64,000 bases of DNA, from positions 62,001 to 126,000 of the forward strand of contig NZ_JACHZX010000005.1 of the NCBI RefSeq assembly GCF_014193845.1. Reading direction: 5' to 3'. Every line of letters starts with the position of its first letter. Positions within the stretch are counted from its first letter, which is position 1. The stretch is from Sphingomonas sp. BK345 (GTDB taxonomy: Bacteria > Pseudomonadota > Alphaproteobacteria > Sphingomonadales > Sphingomonadaceae). The notes under the pieces are model-generated. The model was not told the origin of the DNA. It was given only the letters and a program-made list of their open reading frames with translations, and searched no databases. Shown here piece after piece: positions 41,593 to 50,006 of the stretch. Made by a program: the position numbers and the translations under genes.

Positions 41593-42164
41593 TCGGCCCG
41601 TGGCACCTCGATCGCCCCGAGGGAGGCGAGGTGCTCGGTCATGAACTGGCAGTCGAGCAGCGTGAAACCGCCCGCGCGCAGCCGCGCCACCAGCGCCGCG
41701 ATCGCGACCTTGGAGGCGTTGGGCGCGCGGCTCACCATGCTCTCGCCGAAGAAGGCGCGGCCGAGCGCGAGGCCGTAGAGCCCCCCGACCAGCCGGTCAC
41801 CGTCCCAGCACTCCACCGAATGCGCCAGGCCCAGCCCGTGCAGGCGCACGAACGCCTGCTCGATCGAGGCGTTGATCCAGGTGTCGGGACGATCCTCGGC
41901 GCTCTCGGCGCAGAGCGCGATGATCTCGGCGAAGGCGCGGTCGGCGGTGACGCGGAAGCGGTCGCCCGCGATCACCTTGCGCAGCGAGCGCGAGAGATGG
42001 AAACCGTCGAGCGGCAGGATCGCGCGGCGGCGCGGCTCGACCCAATAGACGTCCTCCGCGTCGCGGCTGTCCGCCATCGGGAAGACCCCGACCGAATAGG
42101 CGCCCAGCAGCAGCGACGGGTCGAGCGGCTCGCTCAAGCGCAGCGCTGCTCCACGATGCGCCAC
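41409..42164 (-). CDS. aat: Leucyl/phenylalanyl-tRNA-protein transferase
   Basis: A 251-residue transferase that adds Leu or Phe from tRNA to N-terminal Arg/Lys of proteins and so marks them for degradation by ClpAP. Motifs are LLLGAYSVGVFPMADS, VYWVEPRRRAILPLDGFH, LDCQFMTEHLASLGAIEV and the C-terminal PGKVIAQLLVQTS. A poorly conserved Ala/Ser-rich linker separates the last two. The C-terminal 184 nt overlap the DUF2155 gene antisense. The start is ATG 42164 or TTG 42137, the latter overlapping the ParA-like gene stop (TTGA). Confidence 0.93.
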   Translation of the reverse strand: MAHRGAALRLSEPLDPSLLLGAYSVGVFPMADSRDAEDVYWVEPRRRAILPLDGFHLSRSLRKVIAGDRFRVTADRAFAEIIALCAESAEDRPDTWINASIEQAFVRLHGLGLAHSVECWDGDRLVGGLYGLALGRAFFGESMVSRAPNASKVAIAALVARLRAGGFTLLDCQFMTEHLASLGAIEVPRADYMALLGAALSSTASSAGAGSSPAALSEAAGAGAFGALDAAAGADGAVPGKVIAQLLVQTS

Positions 42165-42841
42165 AGCTGCGCGAACGCCTTTGCCGCGACGCTGTTCGGA
42201 GCGGCGACGCCGACCGGCAGGCGCATGGCGGTGGCCGCCTCGATCGCGCTGGCCGCGGGGATGGCGGGCCAGTCGGCGTGCTGCCCGACCGCGGTGACGT
42301 GGAGCGCGCGGCGGCGATCGACCATGTTGTGGACGGGCAGGATCGCGACGTGGCCGCCGAACTGGCGCTCGATCGTGGCGTGGGCGCGCTGCGAGAAGGC
42401 CGACGGCACCACCGGCACCACGATCAGGTCGGCGGCGCGCGCGACCTGGTCGGCGGTCTCGGTCAGCCCGGGCGGACAGTCGAGGAGGACGTGGTCGTGG
42501 TCGCCTAGGTCGGCGATCAACTTGCGCAGCCGCTTCTTCTTGTCGAGCTCGCGGAACAGGTGGTTGAGGTCGCGCAGCGAGGCGTCGGCGGGCAGCAGCT
42601 CGAGCCGGTCGAAGCGCGTGCGCGTGATCAGTCGCTCGGGATCGACGTCGCGCGAGAACAGCGCTTGGGCGCGATCGTGCGCGGCGCCGTCACCGAGCAC
42701 CCAGCTCGACGCGGCCTGGGGATCGAGGTCCCACAGCAGGGTGCGTCGCGCTGACAGCGTGGCCGCGCACCAGGCGAGGTTGACCGCCAGCGTCGACTTA
42801 CCGACGCCGCCCTTCAGGCTGTAGATCGCGATGGTTGCCAT
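42134..42841 (-). CDS. ParA/MinD-like ATPase
   Basis: The 235-residue P-loop ATPase has a deviant Walker A KGGVGKST at its N-terminus, the Walker B-like HDHVLLDCPPG and switch residues LIVVPVVPS. Its length and lack of a DNA-binding N-terminal extension suit a stand-alone ParA-type protein. No parB or cognate gene is next to it, so the cargo is unknown. Its stop overlaps the start of aat by up to 31 nt, so the two are probably co-transcribed. Confidence 0.85.
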   Translation of the reverse strand: MATIAIYSLKGGVGKSTLAVNLAWCAATLSARRTLLWDLDPQAASSWVLGDGAAHDRAQALFSRDVDPERLITRTRFDRLELLPADASLRDLNHLFRELDKKKRLRKLIADLGDHDHVLLDCPPGLTETADQVARAADLIVVPVVPSAFSQRAHATIERQFGGHVAILPVHNMVDRRRALHVTAVGQHADWPAIPAASAIEAATAMRLPVGVAAPNSVAAKAFAQLWRIVEQRCA

Positions 42842-42936
42842 AAGCGTCGGACGCTAGGGGCGGCCGCGGCGGGCGGCAAGGATTGATCGAGGTGAGGCGC
42901 CGGCGCTCTCCGCGAGACGCGCCGGCGCGGTTCAGG

Positions 42937-43320
42937 TCAGGCGTGGCAGGAGAGCGCGCCCTTGCCGGGGCGGGTGAGGGTGATCTCGGTCGGGTTGCCG
43001 GTCAGCTTCCAGCCGCCGTCCGCACTGAGCGGCGCCTCGCCGCCCTCGCCCTTGAGCATCGTCGGCGTACCGTTCTTCTCGGTACGCACCACCGCCTGCT
43101 TGTCGCCGGTGAAGAAGGTCACGTACACGAGGCTGCCGTCCTTGCAGCGCATCGTCTTGTCGGCCTTGATCGCGGGCGGCAGCTCGACGGGCGCGGCATT
43201 GGCCAGCTGCGACGCCATCGGATCGGGGTTCGAATCGAGAACCTGCTTGGACGGCTCGGAATTGCACGCTGCGAGCGCGAACAAGGAGGCGGCGAGGGGG
43301 AGGAAAGCGAGCTTTTGCAT
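42937..43320 (-). CDS. Lipoprotein, possibly MliC-like
   Basis: A 127-residue lipoprotein with a signal peptide ending in FALAAC. The mature part has two cysteines, MRCKDGSLVYVTFFTGDKQAVV and ALSCHA, and a small beta-rich pattern that resembles membrane-bound lysozyme inhibitors (MliC/PliC). The similarity is only by eye, so the function is a guess. ATG 43320 fits the lipoprotein N-terminus. It lies alone between the ParA-like and polymerase genes. Confidence 0.7.
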   Translation of the reverse strand: MQKLAFLPLAASLFALAACNSEPSKQVLDSNPDPMASQLANAAPVELPPAIKADKTMRCKDGSLVYVTFFTGDKQAVVRTEKNGTPTMLKGEGGEAPLSADGGWKLTGNPTEITLTRPGKGALSCHA

Positions 43321-43405
43321 AGGTCCGCACGCTTCGCGCATGCGGAAAACGTCGTCAACCCTGTCATACTAAAGTCATTATATCATCGACCCATTTCGGT
43401 AGCGC

Positions 43406-44701
43406 TCACTCGTGGAATTCGGACAACTCGGGGATCCGTCCGAACGCGATCTTCGAGCCGACGCGATCGAGCCGCCCGCCGTTCAGCGGGCCGACCGACA
43501 CCGCGTTGCGCCCGAACCGCTCGTTGATCCGGTCCATCGCGCGGCTCAGCGCCAGCGTCCGCGTCTCGCGCGCGAGCGGGTCGTCGGGATCGAGCGCGGC
43601 GAAGAGCGATCCCTGCTCACCCGCGACCGGCTCGATCTCGGCCAGCGTCACGCCGATCATGCGGCAGCCGCTGCGATGCGCCGCGCCCGCCGCGTGCAGC
43701 CGCGGGAAGAGCGCGTCGAGCCGCGTGAGCACGACGAAACTGTCCTGCGTGGCCGGCAGCTTGACGCTCGCGCGCCACTTGCTCTTGTCGTCCTCGAACC
43801 GCGCGTGCAGCACCAGCAGCCGCGCGCGATAGCCCTTGCGGCGCAGCCGGCTGGCGGCCTTGAGCGCGAGCCGCCGTGCGGTCAGCCGCACCGATTCATA
43901 GCCGCGGTAGCGCGGGGAGAGCACGTGGCTGTGCCCGATCGTGCGGCTCTGCGTCGGCTTCTCGGGGAGGTCGACGCCGTGGAGCAGGTACCACAGGCGG
44001 TCGCCGTCGCTGCCGCCCCAGGCGTGGCCGGCGTCGCGCGGGCGGCGGGCGAGCAGCTGGCGGATGTCGTTGACCCCGTCGCGCGCCAGCCGCCGCTCCA
44101 TGTTGGGGCCGATCCCCGAGATGTCGCGCAGTTTGAGCGGGTACAGCGCCTCCGGCAGCGCGGCGGCCTCGAACACCACCAGCCCATCGGGCTTCTGCAG
44201 GTCGGAGGCGAGCTTGGCGAGCAGCCGGTTGGGAGCGATCCCGATCGAGCAGGTGAGATAATCGCCGACCGCGGCGGCCAGCCCGCGTTTGATCCGCCCG
44301 GCCAGCGCGATCGCGGCGTCGCGGCCGTTCTCATTGTCGAGCAGCCGGCACGCCACCTCGTCGATCGAGCAGACCAGCGTCACCGGCACGTGGCGCTCGA
44401 CCTCGGCGACGATGCGGTGGTGATAGGCGACGTACAATTCGTGCCTTGCCGGCGTGACGACCAGGTCGCGGCACTTGCGCTTGGCCTCCCACACCGGTGT
44501 GCCGGTCGAGATGCCGTACAGCTTGGCCTCGCGCGACGCCGCGATCGCCACCGTTGTGTCGCTGCCGACCGGCGCGACGATCACCGGCCGCCCGCGCAGC
44601 GAGGGCTGCACCTGCTGCTCGACGCTGGCGAAATAGCTGTTCAGGTCGAGGAACAGCCAACGCAGCGGACGCGGGGGCAGAATGAGATCGGCGCTGGGCA
44701 C
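43406..44701 (-). CDS. Y-family DNA polymerase
   Basis: A 431-residue translesion polymerase. The catalytic site is seen as FLDLNSYFASVEQQ and CSIDEVACRL (the two acidic positions). The thumb region has LTCSIGIAPNRLLAKLASDLQKP and LRDISGIGPNMERRLA. The C-terminal little-finger region follows. The FASVEQQ and SIDEV details differ slightly from classical DinB, and the protein lacks the DinB C-terminal beta-clamp motif I would expect, so I keep it at family level. The start is uncertain: GTG 44701 is in frame, with no clear ribosome binding site. The neighbours imuA and dnaE2 are absent. Confidence 0.8.
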   Translation of the reverse strand: MPSADLILPPRPLRWLFLDLNSYFASVEQQVQPSLRGRPVIVAPVGSDTTVAIAASREAKLYGISTGTPVWEAKRKCRDLVVTPARHELYVAYHHRIVAEVERHVPVTLVCSIDEVACRLLDNENGRDAAIALAGRIKRGLAAAVGDYLTCSIGIAPNRLLAKLASDLQKPDGLVVFEAAALPEALYPLKLRDISGIGPNMERRLARDGVNDIRQLLARRPRDAGHAWGGSDGDRLWYLLHGVDLPEKPTQSRTIGHSHVLSPRYRGYESVRLTARRLALKAASRLRRKGYRARLLVLHARFEDDKSKWRASVKLPATQDSFVVLTRLDALFPRLHAAGAAHRSGCRMIGVTLAEIEPVAGEQGSLFAALDPDDPLARETRTLALSRAMDRINERFGRNAVSVGPLNGGRLDRVGSKIAFGRIPELSEFHE

Positions 44702-44879
44702 CGGCGGGCGACTCGCGAGAGGGAACGGATGAGGAACATGGCAGGTTCGCGGCGATTTGGCGAATCCGTGATGTGATCGCGGCGTCGGCTTGGCGCGATC
44801 CGGCCGTCGAGCGATGGCGCTTGCCGTCGGACGGGGTAGATCTGTGCCGCGCGCCGGATCGAACCGGCGGGCCCCGCGG

Positions 44880-45506
44880 CAGGGAACCGAGATCTGCGCC
44901 TGGGCGGTGCGGCAGGGAATGACCTGCGCGGTGCTCAAATATCGGGTCCCGCAGGTCTGGCTGCGCATCAACGGGCAGCAACGCCGCCCCGACGTGCTGC
45001 CTGGGCTCGAGGACGCGCAACGCGCGCTCGGCATCCTGCGCCAGCGCGCCCCGGGCTATGGCATCGACCCGCACCGGGTCGGCGTAATAGGCTTCTCCGC
45101 GGGCGCTCATCTCGCCGCCAACATGAGCAACACCGAGGCGCGCAGCTACGCCCTGACCGACGCCGCCGACCGCGCGTCGCCGCGGCCCGATTTCGCCGTG
45201 ATCGCCTACACCGCCCGCATGCTCGACAACACCAAAGGGCGGAACAATCTCGAGCTCCGGCCATGGGTCACGATCAGCCCCCAGGCACCTCCGACGCTGA
45301 TCCTCCATGCCATGGACGATCCGACCGACAATATCCGGCAGCCGCTGGCCTATGCGCTGGCGCTCAACGACGCCGGCGTGCCGGTCGACCTGCGCGTCTA
45401 CGCCAGGGGAGGACATGCCTTCGGCCTGCGCCCGACCGCCGCCCCCGTGACGACGCAGTGGCCCGGGCAGGTGCTGCGATGGCTGCACGATCGCGGCATG
45501 CTATGA
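44880..45506 (+). pseudogene. Truncated alpha/beta-hydrolase (esterase), 5' end lost
   Basis: From about residue GTEICAWAVRQG the sequence matches the middle and C-terminus of exported carbohydrate esterase-like alpha/beta-hydrolases. The Ser site is GFSAGAH, the Asp site HAMDDPTD and the His site ARGGHAFGL, so the catalytic triad is intact. The N-terminal signal peptide, first strand and oxyanion region are missing. The codons further upstream are Arg-rich and have no family character, and no other frame supplies the missing part. It is flanked by the polymerase promoter region. An expressed fragment from ATG 44919 is possible but would not fold like the family. Confidence 0.6.
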
Positions 45507-45536
45507 TCGGCCGCCGCCCTGACCGGAGACCCGCTC

Positions 45537-45863
45537 GTGACACCGCGCACCTTTGCCGATTTCTGGCCCTATTACCTTCGCGAGCACGCCCGCCCCGCCA
45601 CCCGCGCGCTCCATTATGCCGGCACCGCGCTCAGCTTCGCCGCGGCGGCGCCGGCGCTGGCGTTCGGCGGCTGGTTCTGGGCCGCCGTCCCGGTGGCCGG
45701 CTATGCCTTTGCCTGGAGCGCGCATCTCGCGGTCGAGCGCAACCGGCCGGCGACCTTCCGCCATCCGCTCTGGTCGCTGCTCGCCGACTATCGCATGTTC
45801 TTCCTGTGGCTCGCCGGGCGCCTCGCACCGCACCTCGCCAAGGCCGGGGTGACGCCGCGATAG
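45537..45863 (+). CDS. DUF962/Mpo1-like membrane protein
   Basis: A 108-residue DUF962 protein with two hydrophobic segments (GTALSFAAAAPALAFGGWFW and AAVPVAGYAFAWSAHLAVE) and the family HxxxH-type histidine pattern (HARPATRALHYAGTAL; SAHLAVERNRPATFRHPLWSLLADYRMF). The yeast relative Mpo1 is an Fe(II) dioxygenase that breaks down 2-hydroxy fatty acids. Sphingomonad lipids contain 2-hydroxymyristate, so the same role is plausible but unproven. The GTG start at 45537 follows the truncated esterase by 30 nt. Confidence 0.85.
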   Translation: MTPRTFADFWPYYLREHARPATRALHYAGTALSFAAAAPALAFGGWFWAAVPVAGYAFAWSAHLAVERNRPATFRHPLWSLLADYRMFFLWLAGRLAPHLAKAGVTPR

Positions 45864-45909
45864 ATCTGCTCGCTTGCGCATTCCCCTTGGGGGCCGCATC
45901 TAGCGCGGC

Positions 45910-46899
45910 ATGCATACCACAAGCGACACGCTGGCGCTGATCGGCAACACGCCGCTCGTGCGGCTTAAGGGGCCGAGCGAGGCGACCGGCTGCGACATCT
46001 TCGGCAAATGCGAGTTCACCAACCCGGGCGCGAGCGTCAAGGATCGCGCCGCTTTGTTCATCGTCGAGGACGCCGAGGCGCGTGGGCAGCTTCAGCCCGG
46101 CGGCACGATCGTCGAGGGCACCGCGGGCAACACCGGGATCGGGCTGGCGCTGGTCGCCAACGCCAAGGGCTATCGCACGATCATCGTGATGCCCGACACC
46201 CAGTCCAAGGAGAAGATGGACACGCTGCGCGCGCTCGGCGCCGAGTTGGTGACGGTCCCCGCCGCGCCCTATTCGAGCCAATACCACTTCGTCCACACCT
46301 CGCGCCGCATCGCCGAGGAGACGCCCGGCGCGATCTGGGCCAACCAATTCGACAACATCGCCAACCGCCGCGCGCATATCGTCGGCACCGCCGAGGAGAT
46401 ATGGGCGCAGATGGAGGGCCGGATCGACGGCTTCACCTGCGCGGTGGGCACCGGCGGCACCTTCGCCGGGGTGGGGCTGGGCCTCAAGGCCAAGGACGAG
46501 CGCGTCTGCATCGCGCTGAGCGATCCGCACGGCGCCGCGCTCTACGACTATTACGCGTGCGGCGAGCTGCGCGCCGAGGGCTCGTCGGTCGCCGAGGGGA
46601 TCGGGCAGGGGCGGATCACCGCCAATCTCGAGGGCGCGCCGGTCGACGCGCAGTTCCGCATCGCCGACCAGGAGGGTTTCGACTGGACCGAGCGGCTGCT
46701 GGCGGAGGAGGGGCTGTGCCTCGGCCTCTCCTCGGGGATCAACGTCGCCGGCGCGGTGCGGCTCGCGCGGCAGCTCGGGCCGGGCAAGCGGATCGCGACG
46801 ATCCTGTGCGACACCGGCTTCCGCTATCTCTCGACGCTCTATGATCCGGCCTGGCTGGCGGCGAAGGGGCTGGTACGGCAGCGTCGTGACGGGGCGTGA
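45910..46899 (+). CDS. cysK: Cysteine synthase
   Basis: A 329-residue pyridoxal-phosphate enzyme that makes L-cysteine from O-acetylserine and sulfide. The PLP lysine is Lys44 in TNPGASVKDRAA. The substrate loop EGTAGNTGIGLALVA, the phosphate-binding VGTGGTFAGVGLGLK and the C-terminal LCDTGFRYLSTLY complete the family pattern. ATG 45910 is the start. It is an orphan copy with no cysE next to it. The EGTAGNTGIGLAL form with Ala-Gly rather than Ser-Gly is common in proteobacterial CysK-like proteins, so the annotation at subfamily level is not fully certain. Confidence 0.9.
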   Translation: MHTTSDTLALIGNTPLVRLKGPSEATGCDIFGKCEFTNPGASVKDRAALFIVEDAEARGQLQPGGTIVEGTAGNTGIGLALVANAKGYRTIIVMPDTQSKEKMDTLRALGAELVTVPAAPYSSQYHFVHTSRRIAEETPGAIWANQFDNIANRRAHIVGTAEEIWAQMEGRIDGFTCAVGTGGTFAGVGLGLKAKDERVCIALSDPHGAALYDYYACGELRAEGSSVAEGIGQGRITANLEGAPVDAQFRIADQEGFDWTERLLAEEGLCLGLSSGINVAGAVRLARQLGPGKRIATILCDTGFRYLSTLYDPAWLAAKGLVRQRRDGA

Positions 46900-46939
46900 T
46901 CGACAGCGCCGCGACGATCGGTTAACGTCGCACGACGAG

Positions 46940-47260
46940 ATGAAGGGTTCGCAGCGAAAGAAAGTGGCGGTCGAGCGCCAACAGTCGGAACAGGCGCGCC
47001 AGCGCGTGCGGGTCGGCATGGTCGGGCTCGCCATGGTCGTGTTGCTGATCGGTGTGGCCAGCGCGATCTTCTCGACCGTCGATCAGGAGCGCCCGGTCGC
47101 GGTCGCCGGCGCGGCGCAGCCCGCGGTCGTGGTCAACATGAGCGTGCCGGGACCGATCCCCACCGTGACGCCGACCAACGAGCCGCTCGCGGAACTCGGC
47201 GTGACCCCCAGCGCCGCCAACACCCCGCCGGCCGAGAAGCCCGCGCCGCACGCGCAGTGA
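46940..47260 (+). CDS. Small single-pass membrane protein
   Basis: The 106-residue product has a basic N-terminus (KGSQRKKVAVERQQSEQARQR), one hydrophobic helix (GMVGLAMVVLLIGVASAIF), and a Pro/Thr/Ala-rich exported tail of about 65 residues. It resembles no family I recognise. It follows cysK after 40 nt and ends before the long non-coding stretch in front of mraZ. Confidence 0.65.
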   Translation: MKGSQRKKVAVERQQSEQARQRVRVGMVGLAMVVLLIGVASAIFSTVDQERPVAVAGAAQPAVVVNMSVPGPIPTVTPTNEPLAELGVTPSAANTPPAEKPAPHAQ

Positions 47261-47358
47261 CGAACGGCGCGCCCGGGTGCGCGCATGCAGCAGCGGAGCG
47301 CGTTGGCCCCCAGCGGCCACAGTCGGCGGGGTTGATGCTGGCTTTACTCTGGCAATCT

Positions 47359-47454
47359 CGTCATGCCGGGCTTGACCCGGCATCCATGGTGCCGCGAGCG
47401 CCCCAGTCGTCGCGCCGGCGGAACGTTGCATCCCGGCTCAAGCGCGGGGTGACG
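47359..47454. repeat. Palindromic element, family E
   Basis: The left arm CGTCATGCCGGGCTTGACCC continues GGCATCC. The right arm GCATCCCGGCTCAAGCGCGG continues GGTGACG. The two arms are imperfect inverted copies. It is intergenic, about 430 nt upstream of mraZ. A shorter relative lies at 26055-26085. Confidence 0.7.
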
Positions 47455-47721
47455 ATGATATCGGATCCGGCCTCCTCGTCGCGACGAGCGCAGCTCCTTG
47501 CCAGATGGGGGAGCCACAGGGCGAACGGCCCGACCGGCTCGATGGCAGTTCCGGTTTCCCAGCGTGCGCCGTCGTTCCCGCGCGGTCCCCGATCCTGCCG
47601 GGGAAAAGCGGGGAAAGCCCGCCCGCATCCGCTCGTCACGCCGAGTCTTACCCCCGCGAGCGCCCGCTCACGCCCGCCCCCGCCGCCCTAGCGAGCGGAT
47701 TAGGCGATAAAATCCGCTGGT

Positions 47722-47756
47722 TCCCCGGCTATCCCCGAATTTCCCTTCTCATCCCC
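47722..47756. promoter_or_regulatory. Probable MraZ operator: 10-bp phased array
   Basis: Four pentamers TCCCC, TCCCC, TCCCT, TCCCC start at 47722, 47732, 47742 and 47752, exactly 10 bp apart. A fifth, degenerate ACCCT lies at 47762. Read on the minus strand they are GGGGA/AGGGA units with 5-bp spacers. MraZ of several bacteria binds direct repeats of TGGGN-type pentamers spaced by 5 bp in front of its own gene. Position about 130 bp before mraZ fits autoregulation of the dcw cluster. Confidence 0.7.
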
Positions 47757-47887
47757 GTACAACCCTGATACCTCCGTGCGACGACATTGGGGGCAAGACC
47801 ACTGTTGTTTGCTGATGGGCAACGTCGGCGGGCGGTGATGACCGTTCGCCGGACAGGGAGGTTTTGCGTCCCGGGTGTGAGGTGGGC

Positions 47888-48388
47888 GTGGCGGACAGGG
47901 TGGACTATCAGGGAAAGGGGCTCGGTCTTGTCGACGACAAGGGCCGTGTCGCGATTCCCAACACCCTTCGCGCGATGCTCGCCAAGAACGCCCCCCGCGA
48001 CGACGGCAAGGACGGCGGCACGGTCATCATCGCCCCGCACCCCGAGCACCGCTGCCTGATCGCCTATGATCCCGGCTTCGTGCCTTTCTGGAAAACGCGG
48101 CTGGAGGCACTCGACGCGGCGCAGTTCGAGCGCACCGGCAAGGTCGATTACAACATCCTCGATCGTGCCGGCGGCGCCGAGCCTTTGCCCTTCGACGGCT
48201 CCGGCCGTTTCATCATGCCCGCGTTCGAGCGCCGCTACGCGCGGATCGCGGGGGCGGCGGTGTTCCTCGGCGCGTTCAACTGGATCACGATCTGGGCGCC
48301 CAACATCCTGCTCGAGACCCCGGATATCGACCCGTTCCTGAAGGAATATGTCGAGTTCGCCTGCGAGGAGAAGGGGATCGCGCTATGA
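47888..48388 (+). CDS. mraZ: Transcriptional regulator MraZ
   Basis: The 166-residue regulator of the dcw cluster. It has two SpoVT-AbrB-like MraZ repeats, each with the D-x-x-x-R hallmark (DDKGRVAIP and DGSGRFIMP). It forms ring-shaped oligomers that bind phased repeats upstream of its own gene. The GTG at 47888 has GAGGTGG upstream; GTG 47900 is an alternative. The likely binding site is at 47722-47756. The stop overlaps rsmH (ATGA). Confidence 0.95.
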   Translation: MADRVDYQGKGLGLVDDKGRVAIPNTLRAMLAKNAPRDDGKDGGTVIIAPHPEHRCLIAYDPGFVPFWKTRLEALDAAQFERTGKVDYNILDRAGGAEPLPFDGSGRFIMPAFERRYARIAGAAVFLGAFNWITIWAPNILLETPDIDPFLKEYVEFACEEKGIAL

Positions 48389-49362
48389 TGAGCGAGACCG
48401 CCCCTGAGACCGGCCTGCCCCCCGGTCCCGTCGCGCCGCACGTGCCCGTGCTGCTCGCGCCCGTGCTCGCCGCGCTCGCCCCCGCCCCCGGCGAGCGCCA
48501 CGTCGACGCAACCTTCGGCGCCGGCGGCTACACGCGCGCCCTGCTCGCCGCGGGCGCGGAGGTGGTCGCGTTCGATCGCGACCCCGACGCGGTCGCCACC
48601 GGGCGCGCGCTCGCGGCCGACGCGCCGCGGCTGACGATGGTCGCCGCCACCTTCTCGGCGCTCGCCGAGGAGCTGGAGACGCGCGGCCTCGCCCCGGTCG
48701 ACGGCGTGACGATGGACATCGGCGTCTCCTCGATGCAGCTCGACCAGCCCGAGCGCGGCTTCTCCTTCCAGGGCGACGGGCCGCTCGACATGCGGATGAG
48801 CCAGGAGGGGCCGACCGCCGCCGATTTCCTCAACACCGCCGACGAGGAAGCGATCGCCGACGTGCTCTACCGCTACGGCGAGGAGCCCAAGTCGCGGCGG
48901 ATCGCGCGCGCGGTGGTGGCGGCGCGCCCGCTGACCACGACCGCGCAGTTCGCGACCGTGGTGCGCCGCGCGCTCGGCCATCGCCCGCACGACAAGAAGG
49001 ACCCCGCGACGCGCGCCTTCCAGGCGGTGCGGATCCACGTCAACGGCGAGCTCGACGAGCTGGAGCGTGGCCTCGCCGCGGCGGAGCGCGTGCTCAAGCC
49101 GGGCGGGCGCCTCGCGGTGGTCAGTTTCCACTCGCTCGAGGATCGTATCGTCAAGCGCTTCCTGCGCGATCGCGCGGGCGCGGCACCGGGCGGCTCGCGC
49201 CACCTGCCGGCGGCGGCGCCGGCGCGTGCGGCGACCTTCGAGATGATCGGGCGCGCGCAGCGCGCCGACGACACCGAGCTGGCGGCGAATCCGCGCGCCC
49301 GCTCGGCGACACTTCGCGCGGCACGGCGGACGGCGGCGGCGGCTTGGGTAAGGGAGGCGTGA
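48385..49362 (+). CDS. rsmH: 16S rRNA (cytosine(1402)-N(4))-methyltransferase
   Basis: A 325-residue SAM-dependent enzyme that N4-methylates C1402 of 16S rRNA. Motifs are [29 protein letters not shown] (SAM loop), [18 protein letters not shown] and [17 protein letters not shown]. It is the second gene of the dcw cluster, overlaps mraZ by ATGA and ends directly before ftsL. Confidence 0.96.
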   Translation: MMSETAPETGLPPGPVAPHVPVLLAPVLAALAPAPGERHVDATFGAGGYTRALLAAGAEVVAFDRDPDAVATGRALAADAPRLTMVAATFSALAEELETRGLAPVDGVTMDIGVSSMQLDQPERGFSFQGDGPLDMRMSQEGPTAADFLNTADEEAIADVLYRYGEEPKSRRIARAVVAARPLTTTAQFATVVRRALGHRPHDKKDPATRAFQAVRIHVNGELDELERGLAAAERVLKPGGRLAVVSFHSLEDRIVKRFLRDRAGAAPGGSRHLPAAAPARAATFEMIGRAQRADDTELAANPRARSATLRAARRTAAAAWVREA

Positions 49363-49364
49363 GG

Positions 49365-50006
49365 ATGGCGGCGATGTATCGGTTGAAGGGGCTGGGCTGG
49401 CTCACCAGCTGCGCGATGGTCGCGATCGGCTTCTATCTCGTCTCCTCGCAGGTGGCCGCCGAGCGCAAGCGCGTGGAGCAGCTCGACCGCAAGATCGTCG
49501 GCGCCGAGCGCGACATCCGCGCGCTCGAGACCGAGTTCGACGTACGCGCCAACCTCGCCCAGCTCGAGCGCTGGAACGGCGACACGCTGGCGCTGACCGT
49601 GCCGACCGCGGCGCAGTTCGTCCGCGACGAGGCAGCGCTCGCCTCGCTGTCGCCCAACCAGCCGGTGCCCGCGCCGCTGCCGGGGGCCGCCGCCCCGGTG
49701 CAGACCGCGCAGCTGATCGTCCCCGCCGCCGCGACCGCCGTCACCGCCTCTGCCGCTCCCGCTCCCGCCGTTCCCGCCACCGTCCGGACCGCGGCCGCCG
49801 CGCCGGTCGCGACGGTGAAGGTCGCGGCGGCCAAGCCGGCCGCCGCTCCCCGCCTGACCCCGACGGCGGTGGCGGCGGCCGCACCCGCGGGCGCGTCCGC
49901 CGCGCGCGCCGCCAAGGTGGCGATGCTCGACCGCGCGCTGCTAAGCGAAACCACCGTCGGTGACCTGCTCAGCCGCGCCCGCACCGAGCGCGGTCGCCTG
50001 CGGTGA
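49365..50006 (+). CDS. ftsL: Cell division protein FtsL-like, with long Ala/Pro tail
   Basis: The 213-residue protein has one membrane helix (LTSCAMVAIGFYLVSSQVA) and a periplasmic coiled-coil (EQLDRKIVGAERDIRALETEFDVRA), the plan of FtsL. Position between rsmH and ftsI supports it, as does the linker of the FtsB-FtsL-FtsQ divisome complex. Typical FtsL is about 100 residues; the C-terminal 100 or so are Ala/Pro-rich low complexity ending with DRALLSETTVGDLLSRARTERGRLR. The start is ATG 49365 or GTG 49359. The stop overlaps ftsI (GTGA). Confidence 0.8.
   Translation: MAAMYRLKGLGWLTSCAMVAIGFYLVSSQVAAERKRVEQLDRKIVGAERDIRALETEFDVRANLAQLERWNGDTLALTVPTAAQFVRDEAALASLSPNQPVPAPLPGAAAPVQTAQLIVPAAATAVTASAAPAPAVPATVRTAAAAPVATVKVAAAKPAAAPRLTPTAVAAAAPAGASAARAAKVAMLDRALLSETTVGDLLSRARTERGRLR

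Larger units (their letters stand above)
47261..47887. other. 627-bp intergenic region before the dcw cluster
   Basis: No convincing coding sequence is seen; short frames here overlap the repeat. It holds a palindromic element (47359-47454) and the phased array that is the probable MraZ operator (47722-47756). An AT-richer patch at 47705-47770 may contain the dcw promoter, although I cannot assign clear -35 and -10 boxes. Confidence 0.65.
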
